Shown piece after piece: positions 1 through 10,425 of a DNA stretch of 64,000 bases. The notes beneath the pieces were generated by a model. That model was not told the origin of the DNA, did not search any database, and saw only the letters and a list, made by a program, of their open reading frames with translations. The DNA is taken from the NCBI GenBank assembly GCA_004431415.1, contig QPMI01000514.1:186001-250000 (forward strand). The letters run 5' to 3'. A program made the translations under genes and the position numbers. Positions within the stretch are counted from its first letter, which is position 1, and each line of letters begins with the position of its first letter. The DNA is from Cyanophora paradoxa. Its lineage: Eukaryota; Glaucocystophyceae; Cyanophorales; Cyanophoraceae.

Positions 1-1494
1 GGATTTGCACCTCAAGCATTGAGGGCGGGGGAAGGGGAAGGGAATGCGCACCCGAAGCTGCCCAAGCGCATGCCCCGGAGGGTCTTGTTCAGGCCGCGGA
101 GCCTCTCCGGCGCCACCTTGAAGGCGCTCACCTGAGATGGGATTTTAATGGACGGGCACAGGTTGGGAAAACGGAGTCGAAGGGGGTACGGGCCCGCTGG
201 GTGGTGACGGCGCGCTTGTCCTTGGTACCCGCGTAGGAAAAGGTCTTCGGGGTGACCCTGGAGGGGTACAAGGGTCGCACCCGGGCGCGAGAGAGGGAAG
301 GCGGGTACAGAAATTACACACTGGAGCAGGCGGCAGAGGAGGCCAATCGCGTCCATCGTGTCACGGTTCTCCTGCGGCCAAGAAGAGGGGTAAGCCGCGA
401 TTCGAGCCAGGGCCCATTCCCCTGCCCGGTAAGCCCCCGTACCTTATAGAGGGCGAACGTCACGTGCTCTCCGTTCGCCCAGCGCGGCCCGGCTGCGAGC
501 GGGGTACAGTGAGCGCGGGCGTCGGGTTCAGAGGGTGCGCGGCATCGCGGGAGCGCACCCTCCTGCTCGCGGCCGCGCTTCTGCCCGACCCCGGCGCCGG
601 GGCCGAAGCTCCCGCCGGCGCGCTTGTCCACGACTCCCACTCGGGCCCGCACGCACCTGCGCCCCGCCCCGCGTTGGATTCCGAGGGGGTAGGGGGGTTC
701 CCGTGGGGGTACGCGGCTCTCACTTGGCCTTCTCCCCGGCCGCCGCGCCAGGGGGGTCCACGGTGTCAGTGACGACGCCGGGGTACTGCGCCTTGATGAC
801 GTTGTGGAGGGCACCCCGCTTCGCCTTGTCCGCCGACGCCTGCGCGCGGGGCTCCCGTTGGGACTTGGCATGTTGAAGCTACAGCTGGGACGGCGCACGG
901 AGAAGATGAAGGGATCGGATTTGGCGCCGGGCTTTGTCGCCCAGGCAGCGAAGCGACCGGCCTCCTCCTCGCCCACGGCCGCCACAAGCTCCGGGGCCGC
1001 CTGCGGCTTTGAGTCCTCCGGATTCGATCCCGTCTCGGGCTCTCCGCTGCCGGCCGCGGGCTCGCTGCTGGCCGGCGCTGCGGCTGCCTGCGCTGCCGCG
1101 TCCTCGTCGAGCTTACGGCGTCGGGCCGCCCGCTCCTGCAGATCGGAGCCGCGCTCGAGCTCGCCCGCGCATTTGCTCGCGCCCCGCACGCGCGGCGGGT
1201 GCGAAAGCGCACCTGATCAACCTCGGGCAGGTCGAAGGACGTGAGCCGCACGACGCTCCCGCTCGGATCCACCTCGTGAACGATGAAGTCGGAATACGTA
1301 CGCGCTGGTCAGGGACGAGGGAGCGGCGCGCGGGCGATCGAGCGAGCTCTTTCAAAGCGGAGCAAAGGATATCTCTGCTTGATGATGCCGCGGAAGCCCG
1401 GGAGGTCAGGGTTTAGGAACGCCGTGATGCCGACCGAGTCCTCGGTCGGCGTGTCGAACGACGCCGCCGGCTGTGCTGGTGCCGTGGTGGCCAT
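1..1494 (-). CDS. PUS7: PUS7/TruD-family tRNA pseudouridine synthase, 5' part (continues past the window start)
   Basis: Pseudouridine synthase of the TruD/PUS7 family, which isomerises uridine in tRNA and other RNAs. Start ATG at 1494 gives MATTAPAQPAASFDTPTED. The N-terminal family block follows: GFRGIIKQR joined by an AT-AC intron to YSDFIVHEVDPSG. Later exons give GALHNVIKAQYPG (about 731-863), GEHVTFALYK (ending near 450), ENRDTMDAIGLLCRLLQ (about 328-375), then TFSYAGTKDKRAVTTQ (about 180-243) and VSAFKVAPERLRGLNKT. GTKDKRAVT carries the catalytic Asp of the family. Clear exons are 1373-1494, 1213-1297 and 899-1135, with phases that fit. An Ala/Glu/Pro-rich insert separates the first blocks. 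The C-terminal two thirds lie outside the window. It shares a 250-bp divergent promoter with TTC14. Identity is secure; the exact edges of some exons are not. Confidence 0.93.
1298..1372 (-). other. U12-type AT-AC intron in PUS7
   Basis: On the sense strand the intron starts ATATCCTTT, the classical minor-spliceosome 5' site, and ends AC. A branch-like TCCCTGAC lies at 1308-1315, with its A 11 nt before the intron end, inside the usual U12 spacing. Removing these 75 nt joins AG to G as an Arg codon and restores the PUS7 block GFRGIIKQR-YSDFIVHEVD. No GT-AG alternative I could see gives this junction. Confidence 0.85.
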
Positions 1495-1744
1495 GGTGAC
1501 GAAGATGGCGCGTCCGGAGAAGAGCTGGGCAGACGCAGGGCGCCCGGGCAGCGGGGATCGGCTGGCGAGGGCTCCGGTCCGGCGGGGGCGGAGGTGACCG
1601 ACGCCGAACGCCGCGTGAAGCGTCCGCGCGTGCAGTCTCGAAAGATCAAGCAGCAGCAAGCCCCCCAGTTCCAAGAACAGGCAGCAAGGCAACTGTACCC
1701 GGGAGCCGATCGGGCTTGTTGCCCAGCAGACACGGCCGGCCGCG
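1495..1744. promoter_or_regulatory. Divergent promoter between PUS7 and TTC14
   Basis: A 250-bp gap between two outward-facing start codons (1494 minus, 1745 plus). It must hold both 5' UTRs and promoters. I see no TATA box. An upstream plus-strand open frame from 1594 stays open to 1806, but the recognisable protein starts at 1745. Confidence 0.5.
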
Positions 1745-4700
1745 ATGGCCGATCCATCGTACGCCGCACAAGCTGCGGCACAGCAATGGGGCGCGTACGG
1801 CGGTGAGCCCGCCGATCGCTTGGGAACCACGTCGAGCCACGCGCGTCTCCTGACCACCCCGCGTGCTTTCGCGAGCAGCTTACTATCAATGGGGACCAGA
1901 CGGGATGCCGCCGATGCCTCCAGGGATGCCTCCGATGCCTCCCATGTGGCAGAACCACGGCGGCCCGCCCCCGCCGCCTCCGCCGCCTCCTGAAGCGATG
2001 CACCACGCTCCGGTACGCTTCCAGTGGCCGCGGAGCGGTCGCGCTCGCGCCGCCCACAGCCCGCGCCCAGGCCGGCCCGCATCACGACGAGGCGGCTCCG
2101 GAAGCGGGCGGGCGGCGCACTGCGTCGCGAGCGGCGATGGCAGCGCGCACGCGGAGCCGCGCCTCGGACGCGCGGTGCGTCCGGCTGCCCTGCGCGTGCG
2201 CGGTCCCGCGGGTCGCGGCCCGCGCCGAGGCCCCCGCAGGCCAGAGGAGAGCGCGGCGTCGGCTATGGCGAGCAGCTTTCTGGCGGATCTCGCGGGGGAA
2301 GGAGGGCTGGACGGGCCGGCGCAGCCCGAGCGCCCCAGCGGCGCGCTCGACGCCCGCGTCCGGGAGCTCATGGAGACTCCGTGCGCCCCGTCCCCAGGCC
2401 GCCCGCGAGCCACGTGCCTCGTGCCGCCCTGCGCTCTCAGCCTTATACGCGCCACATCGCAGCGAGGGCAAGGCGCTCGCGGATCGAATCGCGAACCTGC
2501 GGCCTCTGCGGCTGCACAGGGCCCGTGCCCACCCGCGCGCCGGCGAGGGCGACAGCGATGTGGAGGACCGGGGGTACCGCAGCGACGGCAGCGCCATCGC
2601 AGGTTGGTTTCCATCCCCCTAACCTCTCCGCCCTTGCTCTTTCTACCCTCCGCCCCGCGTCCGCCCGGCTTAGCTCCTTCGAGCAGAGCCCCAGGAGGGA
2701 ACCGTGGACGGGTACGCGTGGATGCGGCCGCTGGAGGAGTACCTCCGCGTACCCTCCTCGTCGTCCTCCGTCATCTCTGCTCCCCCCCGCCTGTACAGCG
2801 ACCTACCCCAGGAGCCCTCTGCCTCCTCCCCGGGAGGGGACCGCCGCGCACTGCGGCGAAAGGCCATGGAGGCGTGCTTTCGCGTACCCCCCTCCCCCGC
2901 ATCGATCTAATCGTACCCCCAGGCGCTCCGCGTGAACATGGTGGTGAGGGGGGAGGTCGTTCGGAGGGAGCAGACCTACGTTCAGATCCAGGCGGGCCCC
3001 GTTCCGCTGTGGCTGTCTTCCCCCCCTCCTGATTGGGCGCCGCCAGGTGCTGCGCGTCTGCTCGAACGTGGCGGAGGCCGAGCTGGGCCCCCAGTCCAGC
3101 CCCGCCACCCCCGGCGGCGCCGCCGCCGCCCCCGTCGTCGCTGTCCTCCGCCAGATCGCCGAGCTCGACATCCGGGTACCCCCCTCCCGTCCACGTTCCC
3201 CCCTCGATCTCACCGGATCATCCCCCCCCTCCCCCGCCCCGTCCAGGGCATATGCCACGTGTCGGAGATGGGGGATCAGAAGAAGAAGGGCGAGAAGCGG
3301 TCGGGGTACCACGTCGGGCAGCACGTCAAGGGTGCCCCCATCCCTTCCCCCCTCCCTCCCTCCCCCCAATACGGAAGACGCCAACGAGGCGGTACCCCCC
3401 GCGTGCAGCGCTGGTGATCTCGGTGGAGGCGGGGCAGGAGCGGCTGACGATGTCGCTGGACAACGCCCGCATGGGCGCCCTCGCCTTCTCCGACCCCTCC
3501 CTCCGCTCCCGCCACGCCCTCGTCTCCCCTGCCCCTCCCGCCCCTCCTCCTCCCCCCCTCCTGATCCGCCGCGCAGGGCGCGTGCGACTCGGACGGGAGC
3601 GACGACGAGGCCGGCGGGCGCTCCTCCTCGCGGCGGGCGGCCGCCGGCGCCGACGCGTGCGCTCCGCCTCCCCGCGCTACCCCTCCCTCCCGCCCCGCCC
3701 GCCCCTGACGCCCACCCGCAGATCCCAGAGCTTCAACGCGACGCTGTGGGCGGACCCCGGGTTCGACAACCCGCACGGCCTCGAGTGCATGGTACCCCCG
3801 CGCCCCCGCAGGCCCCCCTCGAATCGCACCCGCACGGGTACCGATGCCAAGCGCGCCCAGCTCCACTCCATGGATCTCGAGCCGTACGCGTCCCTTCGGC
3901 TCGACCACAGCCGCTACGACCCCGAGTGCGTGTACCCTTCCCCCCGCGTCCCGGGGCGCGCGCGCCGCCGACGAATCGCGTACCCCCAGGGACTTCGAGG
4001 ACCGGCTGCGGGACGTGCAGAACAGGGACTGGGCCTCCGAGAGGCGCGCGCGGCCGTACCCCCTCGGGCCCCGATTGCCCCTGACCCCGTACACCAGCGT
4101 CAAGAGGGGCGTCGCCTTCGCGAAGGAGGGCAAGTACGCGCACGCGATCAAGTGCTACGACCACGCGGTACTCTCTTCAAATCCCTCTCGGCGCCACCTC
4201 CCCCTGTGACTCTCTGGGGGGTACGCGCAGCTGGAGATCGACCCGCGCTGCGCGAGCGCGCACGTGGGGCGCGGCGCGGCGTTCGCGAACCAGAGCAAGC
4301 TCCTCGAGGCCATCCGCGAGTTCGAGAGGGTACCCCCGAACCCCTCACCGGACCCGGTACCCCCCTTGATCCCCCGCAGGCTCTCCGGCTGGACTCCGAC
4401 GACCCCAACGCGAACAAGTACATCGCCGCCACGAAGCGCAAGGTTCGGCTCCGCGCGGGGCCCCTTACCCCCGCCGCCGCCCCCCGCCCTCACGGGGGCG
4501 CAGTACTTCGAGGAGACGGGCCGCGTGGTGGAGACGCGGGACCACCGGAAGGAGCGGGACTCGAACCCGGGGCCCTCGCCCTCGCCCTCCTCCTCCTCCG
4601 CGCACCGCGACCGCGAGGAGAGGCGATCGGAGGCGGCGCCGGCGGAGGCCCCGGCGCGGCGCGCCGCCGGCAGCTCTCTCTCAGCGGCGGCGCACTCGTC

Positions 4701-5386
4701 GGCCCCCGCTGCGGTTCCCGCGCGGGCCCGCTCGCGCTCTCCGTCCGATAGCGGCGGGGGCGGGGGCGGCGGGGGAGGCTGGGGCGGGGGCGGGGGCGGG
4801 GGCGAGCGGCAGGGCGACCGCGGCGCCGCGGCGGAGGCGGAGGCGTCGTCGGCGGCGGGCGCCCCGCGCATGTCGGAGCTCGAGCGTCTCAAGGTCCGCC
4901 GGATCGAATTCGGATCGAATTCGACTCGAAGGGGGTCCTCGCAGGCGATCCTGAAGGCGGAGAGGAGGAAGGAGCGGAAGGAGCGGAAGGAGCGGCGGCG
5001 GAGGGAGAAGAAGCGGCGGCGCAAGGAGCGCGAGGGAGGCAAGAAGAAGCACAAGGCGCGCCGGCCCCCAGCGCTGCGCGCGCGCGAGCGGCCGGCTCGA
5101 GCCGGCGCTGACTGTGGCGGCGCAGAAGAAGAAGAGGCGGGGCAGCAGCAGCAGCAGCAGCGGGGGCAGCGGGTCCGAGGCCAGCGGCTCGAGCCGCAGC
5201 CGCAGCCGGAGCCGGAGCCGCAGCCGGAGCCGGAGCCGGAGCAGGAGGGGGGGCGACAAGGGGCGGGATCGGGATGGCTCGGGGGGGGAGGGGGCGGGGA
5301 GGGGGCGCGTCTCGAGCCCTCCCCCGGCGCCGGGCGCCGCCCCGGCCCCCCCCGCGCTCCCGGCCGGGGAGGGCCAACTGCAGTAG
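1745..5386 (+). CDS. TTC14: TTC14-like protein: S1 RNA-binding domain, TPR repeats and basic RS tail
   Basis: Start MADPSYAAQAAAQQWGAYG at 1745; an intron from about 1799 to 1881 joins it to AYYQWGPDGMPPM and a Met/Pro-rich stretch. The S1-like OB fold is spread over exons from about 2932 to 3460: NMVVRGEVVRREQTYVQIQ, VLRVCSNVAEAEL, GICHVSEMGDQKKKGEK, ISVEAGQERLTMSLDNAR. Then SFNATLWADPGFDNPHGLE and two TPRs follow: KRGVAFAKEGKYAHAIKCYD (near 4100) and HVGRGAAFANQSKLLEAIRE, ending ALRLDSDDPNANKYIAATK. The tail is Lys/Arg-rich and then a run of Ser-Arg dipeptides (about 5160-5250), stop at 5384-5386. This domain order matches TTC14. The RS tail suggests a nuclear, RNA-related role (inference). 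Introns mostly start GTACCCC. The exon junction near 5060-5115, where the frame changes before the RS tail, is unresolved. Confidence 0.85.
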
Positions 5387-6421
5387 CAGGAATGTCTCGC
5401 TTGCCGCAGTGCCGCCCCGCAGTCACGGCGCAGTGCGCTCAAACCGACCCACCAGCTGCAGTGGCCACCACTGGCAACGCCCACCATTCGGCCGCCGCGG
5501 TCGCTTGCTTGCCAGGTTTTCTGCGTCAAAGCCTCGAGTTGAATTTAGTAAGCTATAAGCACCATCGCCGCGCCATTGTCGGCCCATTGATCGAATGCTC
5601 AATTGCCGGCGCATGCGCAATTTTAACTTGCCGCTCCGAGGCTCCCGGAGTCCGATCCGCGCGCGGCGCTGCGAAGCCTGCGAAGCCTGCGATAGCTAAG
5701 CTACTCTCCCCAGGGGCCAGGGGCCCATGGCCAGGCCTAGGACTCCAGCTTCTCGCCCCCGAGCGCGGCGCCGAGCTCCCGCCGCCTCCCGGGCCCCGGC
5801 CCCCGGCCGCCTGCGCGCGGGGGAAGCAACTTGCCACTCAGTTTCTGAATTCATTCATCCCGGCGTACGGGTACCGGCCGCCGCAACCTTGGCCGGGGAA
5901 GTTGGCCCGCAACTTGGGCCGCAACTTCCGGCCCGCAAGTTGCCCGCAACGGCCGCGTTTAACATTCCGCAAGTCGAGAGTCGAGCTTTGCCACCGGTAC
6001 CCCCCGGCTCATTCTGAGCCCGCATCTTTGGAAAAATTTTAAGCATCCGGCCAGCACGCGCATCTTCGATCCCCGGCCCGCATCCCGGCGCGTGGCGGGA
6101 GCACGCCAAGCTTAAGCCAGCTAGAACACCAGTGTTACTCGCGCAGCAGCGGCGGCGCACGCCAGCAGCAAAGCTTTAGGTGGCGCCCCCACAGATCCGG
6201 CATCCGAATCTTTAGCAGCACGCACGCGGCGGCTTGGCTCCCGCACAGCGCATGTGTGAGGCGATCGTAGACGCTTCTCTAGACCCCTTGAGGTGCCTGC
6301 TGGCGCTCCCAGCGCCCGCGCGCGCCGGCGCCCGGCTGGGCCGCATTATAAAGGAGCGCTGGCTGATTCGTCACTTCCCTGCAGCGAGCCGCTGTCGAAG
6401 CTGACGACGTCGGAGAATAAG
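5387..6421. promoter_or_regulatory. Intergenic region with a TATA-like box before the next gene
   Basis: About 1 kb with no supported gene. It holds several copies of a CGCAACTTG-like word on both strands (about 5825-5950). A TATAAA at 6347-6352 lies about 70 bp before the ATG at 6422 and could be its core promoter. Confidence 0.4.
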
Positions 6422-7435
6422 ATGACTTGCGGCAACTCGCCCACAGCTGCGTACGGACTCACGTCGGACCGGCCAGAACGCGCCAAGCGGCGCAGTTTCG
6501 TTCGGATGTCTCCCATCAGCGACGGCGCGGAGAGCGCGGACGGCGTGAGCAGCTTGCGTTTGAATCTCGCGGTGTGCGGGGTCCTAACGCGCGCCGCGCG
6601 CTCAGGAGTCTGCAGCTGCCCGGGCCCGCGCCCAGTTCCCGACCACGATCGACCTGGACGAGGAGCCCGAGTGCATCTTCGGCGGCATGGACGGGATGTC
6701 GTTCGCGCTGCGCGGCCGTACCCCTTGGATCGCCTCGCGAGGCCGCTGCCGCGGGGAGACCCACTCTGCGGGTCAGCCGATGCGATCAAATTTGATCCCG
6801 CGGCCGCCCGCCGCCCCCGGGATCTCGCTGACGGCCGATCGACCGCAGACGTGCGCGTCGCCGTGTGCCACTCGATGGGCCCCTCCGTCTCTCCGCTCAC
6901 GACCAAGCCGGCCCCGGCCCCGGCCCCGGCGCCGGCCGCTGGCGACCCGTGGGAGCCGCGGCTGGGCGCCGCCCCCTACGTGCCGCCCAGGCCGGCGCCG
7001 GCCTCCGCCGCCGGCGCGGCCGCCGCGGACCCCTTCGCGAAGGGCGCCAAGTCGCCCTTCGAGCCGGACGACGAGTCGCCCGAGGCGCGGCCGCGGCCGG
7101 CGGGGCCGACCCGCGCCCGCGCCGCCACCTTCCCCCGCTCCGCGGCCGGCGACAGCGACTCGCCGCCGCCCCGCTCCAACCCCGTGCGCCGCGCCCGCCT
7201 CCCCGCCCGCGATCGCGAGGCGCGGCCTCTGACGCGCCGGGGCCCCAGATCCCCATCCCCAGGAGGCGCCTCACCAGCGAGGACTCCAACTACCTCTAGC
7301 CACGAACGCCGCAATCGCAACCCCGAATCAAGACCTCGCATCCCCCGCAGTTTAACGACAGTTCTTCTTACTAGTGCCTGTTATTCCAGCAGTTATTTTT
7401 CATCTCCTTGTTTGCTCTCCCTTCATTATTTATAA
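6422..7435 (+). CDS. Unknown protein with a Pro/Ala-rich disordered C-terminal half
   Basis: Not recognised. ATG at 6422 gives MTCGNSPTAAYGLTSDRPER. An intron starting GTGTGC after LRLNLA and ending CAG near 6604 joins in phase to ESAAARARAQFP, followed by TIDLDEEPECIFGGMDGMSF. A GTACCCC intron then joins to HVRVAVCHSMGPSVSPLTT near 6850. Clean phases across both introns argue for a real gene. From about 6900 the product is Pro-Ala repeats and a Ser/Arg/Pro-rich tail, probably disordered. The unspliced frame stops at 7435. Another splice could move into a frame ending at 7299 with RRLTSEDSNYL. The 5' end is better supported than the 3' end. Confidence 0.5.
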   Translation: MTCGNSPTAAYGLTSDRPERAKRRSFVRMSPISDGAESADGVSSLRLNLAVCGVLTRAARSGVCSCPGPRPVPDHDRPGRGARVHLRRHGRDVVRAARPYPLDRLARPLPRGDPLCGSADAIKFDPAAARRPRDLADGRSTADVRVAVCHSMGPSVSPLTTKPAPAPAPAPAAGDPWEPRLGAAPYVPPRPAPASAAGAAAADPFAKGAKSPFEPDDESPEARPRPAGPTRARAATFPRSAAGDSDSPPPRSNPVRRARLPARDREARPLTRRGPRSPSPGGASPARTPTTSSHERRNRNPESRPRIPRSLTTVLLTSACYSSSYFSSPCLLSLHYL

Positions 7436-7945
7436 CGTATTGTATTGGAGTCTTCCAGGCGCCGGCGGCCTGACTATCTTCCGAACCTAGGCTAGTCATT
7501 CGGACCTATTCCGTTTTCCATCATGGCATCCCCGCGAGCGGGGACCGGACCCGGCTTTCGAATTCAGGCTTGGACCGGGTTCTACATGTAGTTGCAGTGA
7601 TACGTAGCTATAGCGTTGCAGTGATACGTACGCGAATTGATGACCTGTCCAGTGATAGTGTCCGACGCGTTTCGAATTCTGATCTGGCGAAGATACTCGT
7701 CCCGGCCCGGCCCCTTTCAAGTGTCTCTTTTCGTCACACCGTAAGCGTGTGCAGTGCACCGTGCATCATTGCGGCGCAAAGCCCGCAAGAAGCATCTCGG
7801 TTTACTTTGAATGAACTATAAGCTAATTTCAATGTACACATGTACATGTACATGTAGGAAAGGACGCGCTCGCATGTACATGTACAGTTCTGCATCCAAG
7901 CCAGGGGCCTATAGCGAGCTAGGCCTGGGCCTGCTTGAAAGCCGC
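7436..7945. repeat. AT-richer intergenic spacer with short direct and palindromic repeats
   Basis: Convergent spacer. GTTGCAGTGATACGTA occurs at 7591-7606 and again at 7615-7630. The self-complementary ACATGTACATGTACATGTA lies at 7839-7857, and a related TGTACATGTACA is near 7875. No gene seen. Confidence 0.6.
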
Positions 7946-9281
7946 TCACCAAGGCTCGATCGCCCGCCATGATGCCGCGTCACCGTCGGCTGGGGCCGGG
8001 GCCGGCGTCTCCAGCGGCGGCGACCCGCGCGAGGTCGTTGCGCACGCGGCGCCCATAGTCCACGCCTGCCGCGCCGCCCCCCCGCCCGGGACCGGGCCCG
8101 AGGCGGTGAGGCGAGGCGAGGTGAGGGGGCTCATGATCAGCGCGCGGGGGAGGCACCTTCCACGAGGAACGGGCGGCCGCGGTTCCACGGCACCGCCTCC
8201 TGCGCGCCGCCGCACTCGCGAGTCAGCCCGGCGGAGGGCGCTGGCGAGCGCGGGGGCCGGCTCGGGCTCGAGCTCAAGCTTCAGGCCGCGGATCCGGAGC
8301 AGCGCGCGCTGGTGCGCACCTGCCAGCGCCCGATCGACTCGAGTACCATCTCCGAGAGCTCCCTGCGTACCCCCCGGAGGGGACAGTCACGTGCATTTCG
8401 CCTGGAGGGAGGCGGCGGGGTGCGGTCGCACCGGAAGCGGGCGGAGGCGGCGCCGCGGGGCCGCATGGCGCCGGCCTGGCGCTCCTGGACCTCCTGCGGG
8501 GGACGAGGCGTCAGCTGCCGCCCGGCCGGGGCCCGCGCCCCTCTCCAGCGACCGGGCGGCTCCGAGAGGGGCGCCAGCGCCCGGGAGGGAGATCGCACGA
8601 GCCTCGAGGAAGGCCTCCCGCCAGCGCACGTGCTGCCGCGCCCGGGCCCCCTGCGCGCGAATATATATATTTTGATCGGACTCGAGGCTCGGGTGATCTG
8701 TGAGCGTGGGGAGGGGGTACCGCCTCCCGTAGCGCCAGGGCCCGGTCGACCTCGTCGCCGATGAGCAGCGTACCCCCCGGGGCGGCCCGCGCCTGGCCCA
8801 GGGGCGCCGCGTCAGTAAGCGCGAGGGCCGAGCAATCGCGGAACCGAGGGGAGTCGAACCCGGGAGAGCTCTTTGCGGAGGCGGGCCTGCTCGGCGGGGG
8901 GGTACTCCAGCTCGTCCCAGAGGTTCTCGAGCCTGGGGGCGGGGGATGAGGGCGTCGACCAGCGCTTCTGGAGGAACACAGTTCTAAGCGATCGAGGACC
9001 TTCGGAGGGTCGCCTTTTGTGCCCATATTTCAGCTTCTGCTCGGCACGTCAGCGCCGAAGCAGAACCGCAGAAACCGAAGGAACCGGACGGAATCGAACC
9101 GGCGACGGGGCCGGTGGCGAGGTTGGCGTGCCTCGCGGCCATCACCTCGTAGGCGGGGAGGGGCAGGGCGTCCCTCCCCTCCGCCTCCGCCTCCTCATCC
9201 TCCTCGTGGCCCCTGGGAGAGGCGGGCGCCTGCAGCGGGTCCTCGGCGCGCGGCTGCTCCTCGCCGCTCGCCATCGCCCCC
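7946..9281 (-). CDS. Unknown protein, possibly coiled coil; limits tentative
   Basis: Not identified. Reading leftwards, possible exons are an acidic stretch starting MASGEEQPRAEDPLQAPASP at 9281, then RLENLWDELEYPPAEQARL (about 8870-8935), LLIGDEVDRALALREA (about 8735-8780), RWREAFLEARAISLPG (about 8590-8635), EVQERQAGAMRPRGAA, and RRELSEMVLESIGRWQ joined over a very short gap to RALLRIRGLKLELEPE (about 8255-8375). The frame ends at a stop at 7946. LWDELEYPPAEQ faintly recalls the LWD.L.IP.EER motif of ASE1/PRC1/MAP65 microtubule bundlers, but one motif is not enough. The stretch 9282-10425 may be its N-terminal part or the C-terminal part of the gene upstream. Confidence 0.35.
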
Positions 9282-10425
9282 GGCGGCGGGGCGGCGGCAT
9301 CGGAGGCCGGCGCGTCTCCCGCACTCGCCCGGCCCCCGCCGATCGCGAGCGCGGCCGGCGCCTGGGGCCGCTGCGGGGAGCCCTGGCGGCGGGGTTGCCG
9401 CTCCCGCCTGACGCCCCCGATCCCGAGCGAGGCACCGCCGTCAGCGCCTCTGGGGAGGGGTACGCGCTCGGCGCGCACCTGTCCCCCGGGTCGCGAGGGG
9501 GGTGCAGCCTTGCTGCCCAGCTGGAGCCCGGCCGCTCCGCGCCACGCCCCTGCCGCAGCTGAGCCGGGGGCCGCTGGGGGGTACGGCGAGCAGACCTCCC
9601 TCCCCGCAGCTGCAGGTGCGGCCGCTGATCCTCCGCCGCCGTAGAGGCGCGCGGCGGCGGCGGCGGACCCCGCCGCCGGCTTCATGCGGGAGCGCCTCTC
9701 GGAAGCGCTGCGCAAGGCGGCGGCGTTCGGGCGGGGGCGAGGGCGGGCACCAGCCTCGCGGCCTCGCGCGCGCCCCCGCGCGCACCGCGTCTTCGGGGCG
9801 CGCCCCGCAGGCGGCTCGCCGGGGAGGAGGCCCGGGGCCGCCCCCGCCGCCGAGTCCAGCAGCGTCGATATCTCCCGCGACCTTGCCGAGGAAAGCTTCA
9901 GAGCGGGCCGGGGGGTACAGGAGAAATAATAGAGAGGGGTACAGCTGCTCCGAGTCGCGTGAAGTGGACGGGTCGTAGCTGGCGTTCAGGCGCGGGACCG
10001 CTTGCGCCCAGTACCCGTCCCCCGCGTCCGGGGGCGCCGGGGGCCACGAGGAGTTGACGCCGTACCCCTCTCCATCCCTCTTCCGCCTGGCGGCGGCCGG
10101 CCGGCTGAGTGGCATGGGGCAGGGCACGGTCGACCTGGGCGACCCGGGGCCGTCCCCACCCTCGCGGCCGCCCCGCCCGCCGGCCGCGGGCCTCGAGTCG
10201 CCGGCCTGGCGCCGTGGGCCGGTCAGAGCGACGGCCAAGGGCGGACGCGGCGCGCGCGGACCGGCGCCTGCGTGCTCTTGTCTGCAGTGGACGCCGCTGC
10301 CTTCGCCACAGCTGTCGTCGGCGTCGACGGCGCGCCGGCCCCCTCGCCGCCCCCCGAGCTCGAGGGCTCCTCCGCCGACAGGAGCCGCACCTGGAGCAGC
10401 GGCTCGGCGGGCTGGGAGCCCCGCT
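9282..10425 (-). other. Probable coding stretch not assigned to either neighbour
   Basis: Minus-strand exons seem to continue here: RGSQPAEPLLQ follows an in-phase GTGCGC intron after EVARM (near 10430), then comes a Ser/Thr/Ala-rich part STPTTAVAKAAASTADKST. Further left are AGDGYWAQAVPRLNASYDP (about 9960-10010) and FLGKVAGDIDAAGL (about 9860-9905). These could form the C-terminal tail of nephrocystin-3-like protein 1 or the N-terminus of the 7946-9281 gene. No domain recognised. Confidence 0.35.

Noticed and set aside
314-1272. Long overlapping open frames on both strands (for example 314-1189 minus against 804-1244 plus)
   Set aside because: They follow from the very high GC content. Only frames with family motifs and phase-compatible introns were kept.
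5250-6042. Continuation of the TTC14 frame to 6042 in another reading frame
   Set aside because: The RS-rich frame ending at 5386 fits TTC14 composition; the longer frame is Glu-Pro repeats and then random sequence.
8840-8905. B-box-like GGTTCGANTCC words (also near 4560, 9085 and 51665) as tRNA genes
   Set aside because: No A box at the right distance and no cloverleaf can be drawn; the words lie within coding or intron sequence.
8870-9030. ASE1/PRC1/MAP65 microtubule bundler
   Set aside because: Only LWDELEYPPAEQ resembles the family. The following exons do not match the spectrin-like core, so the gene is left as unknown.
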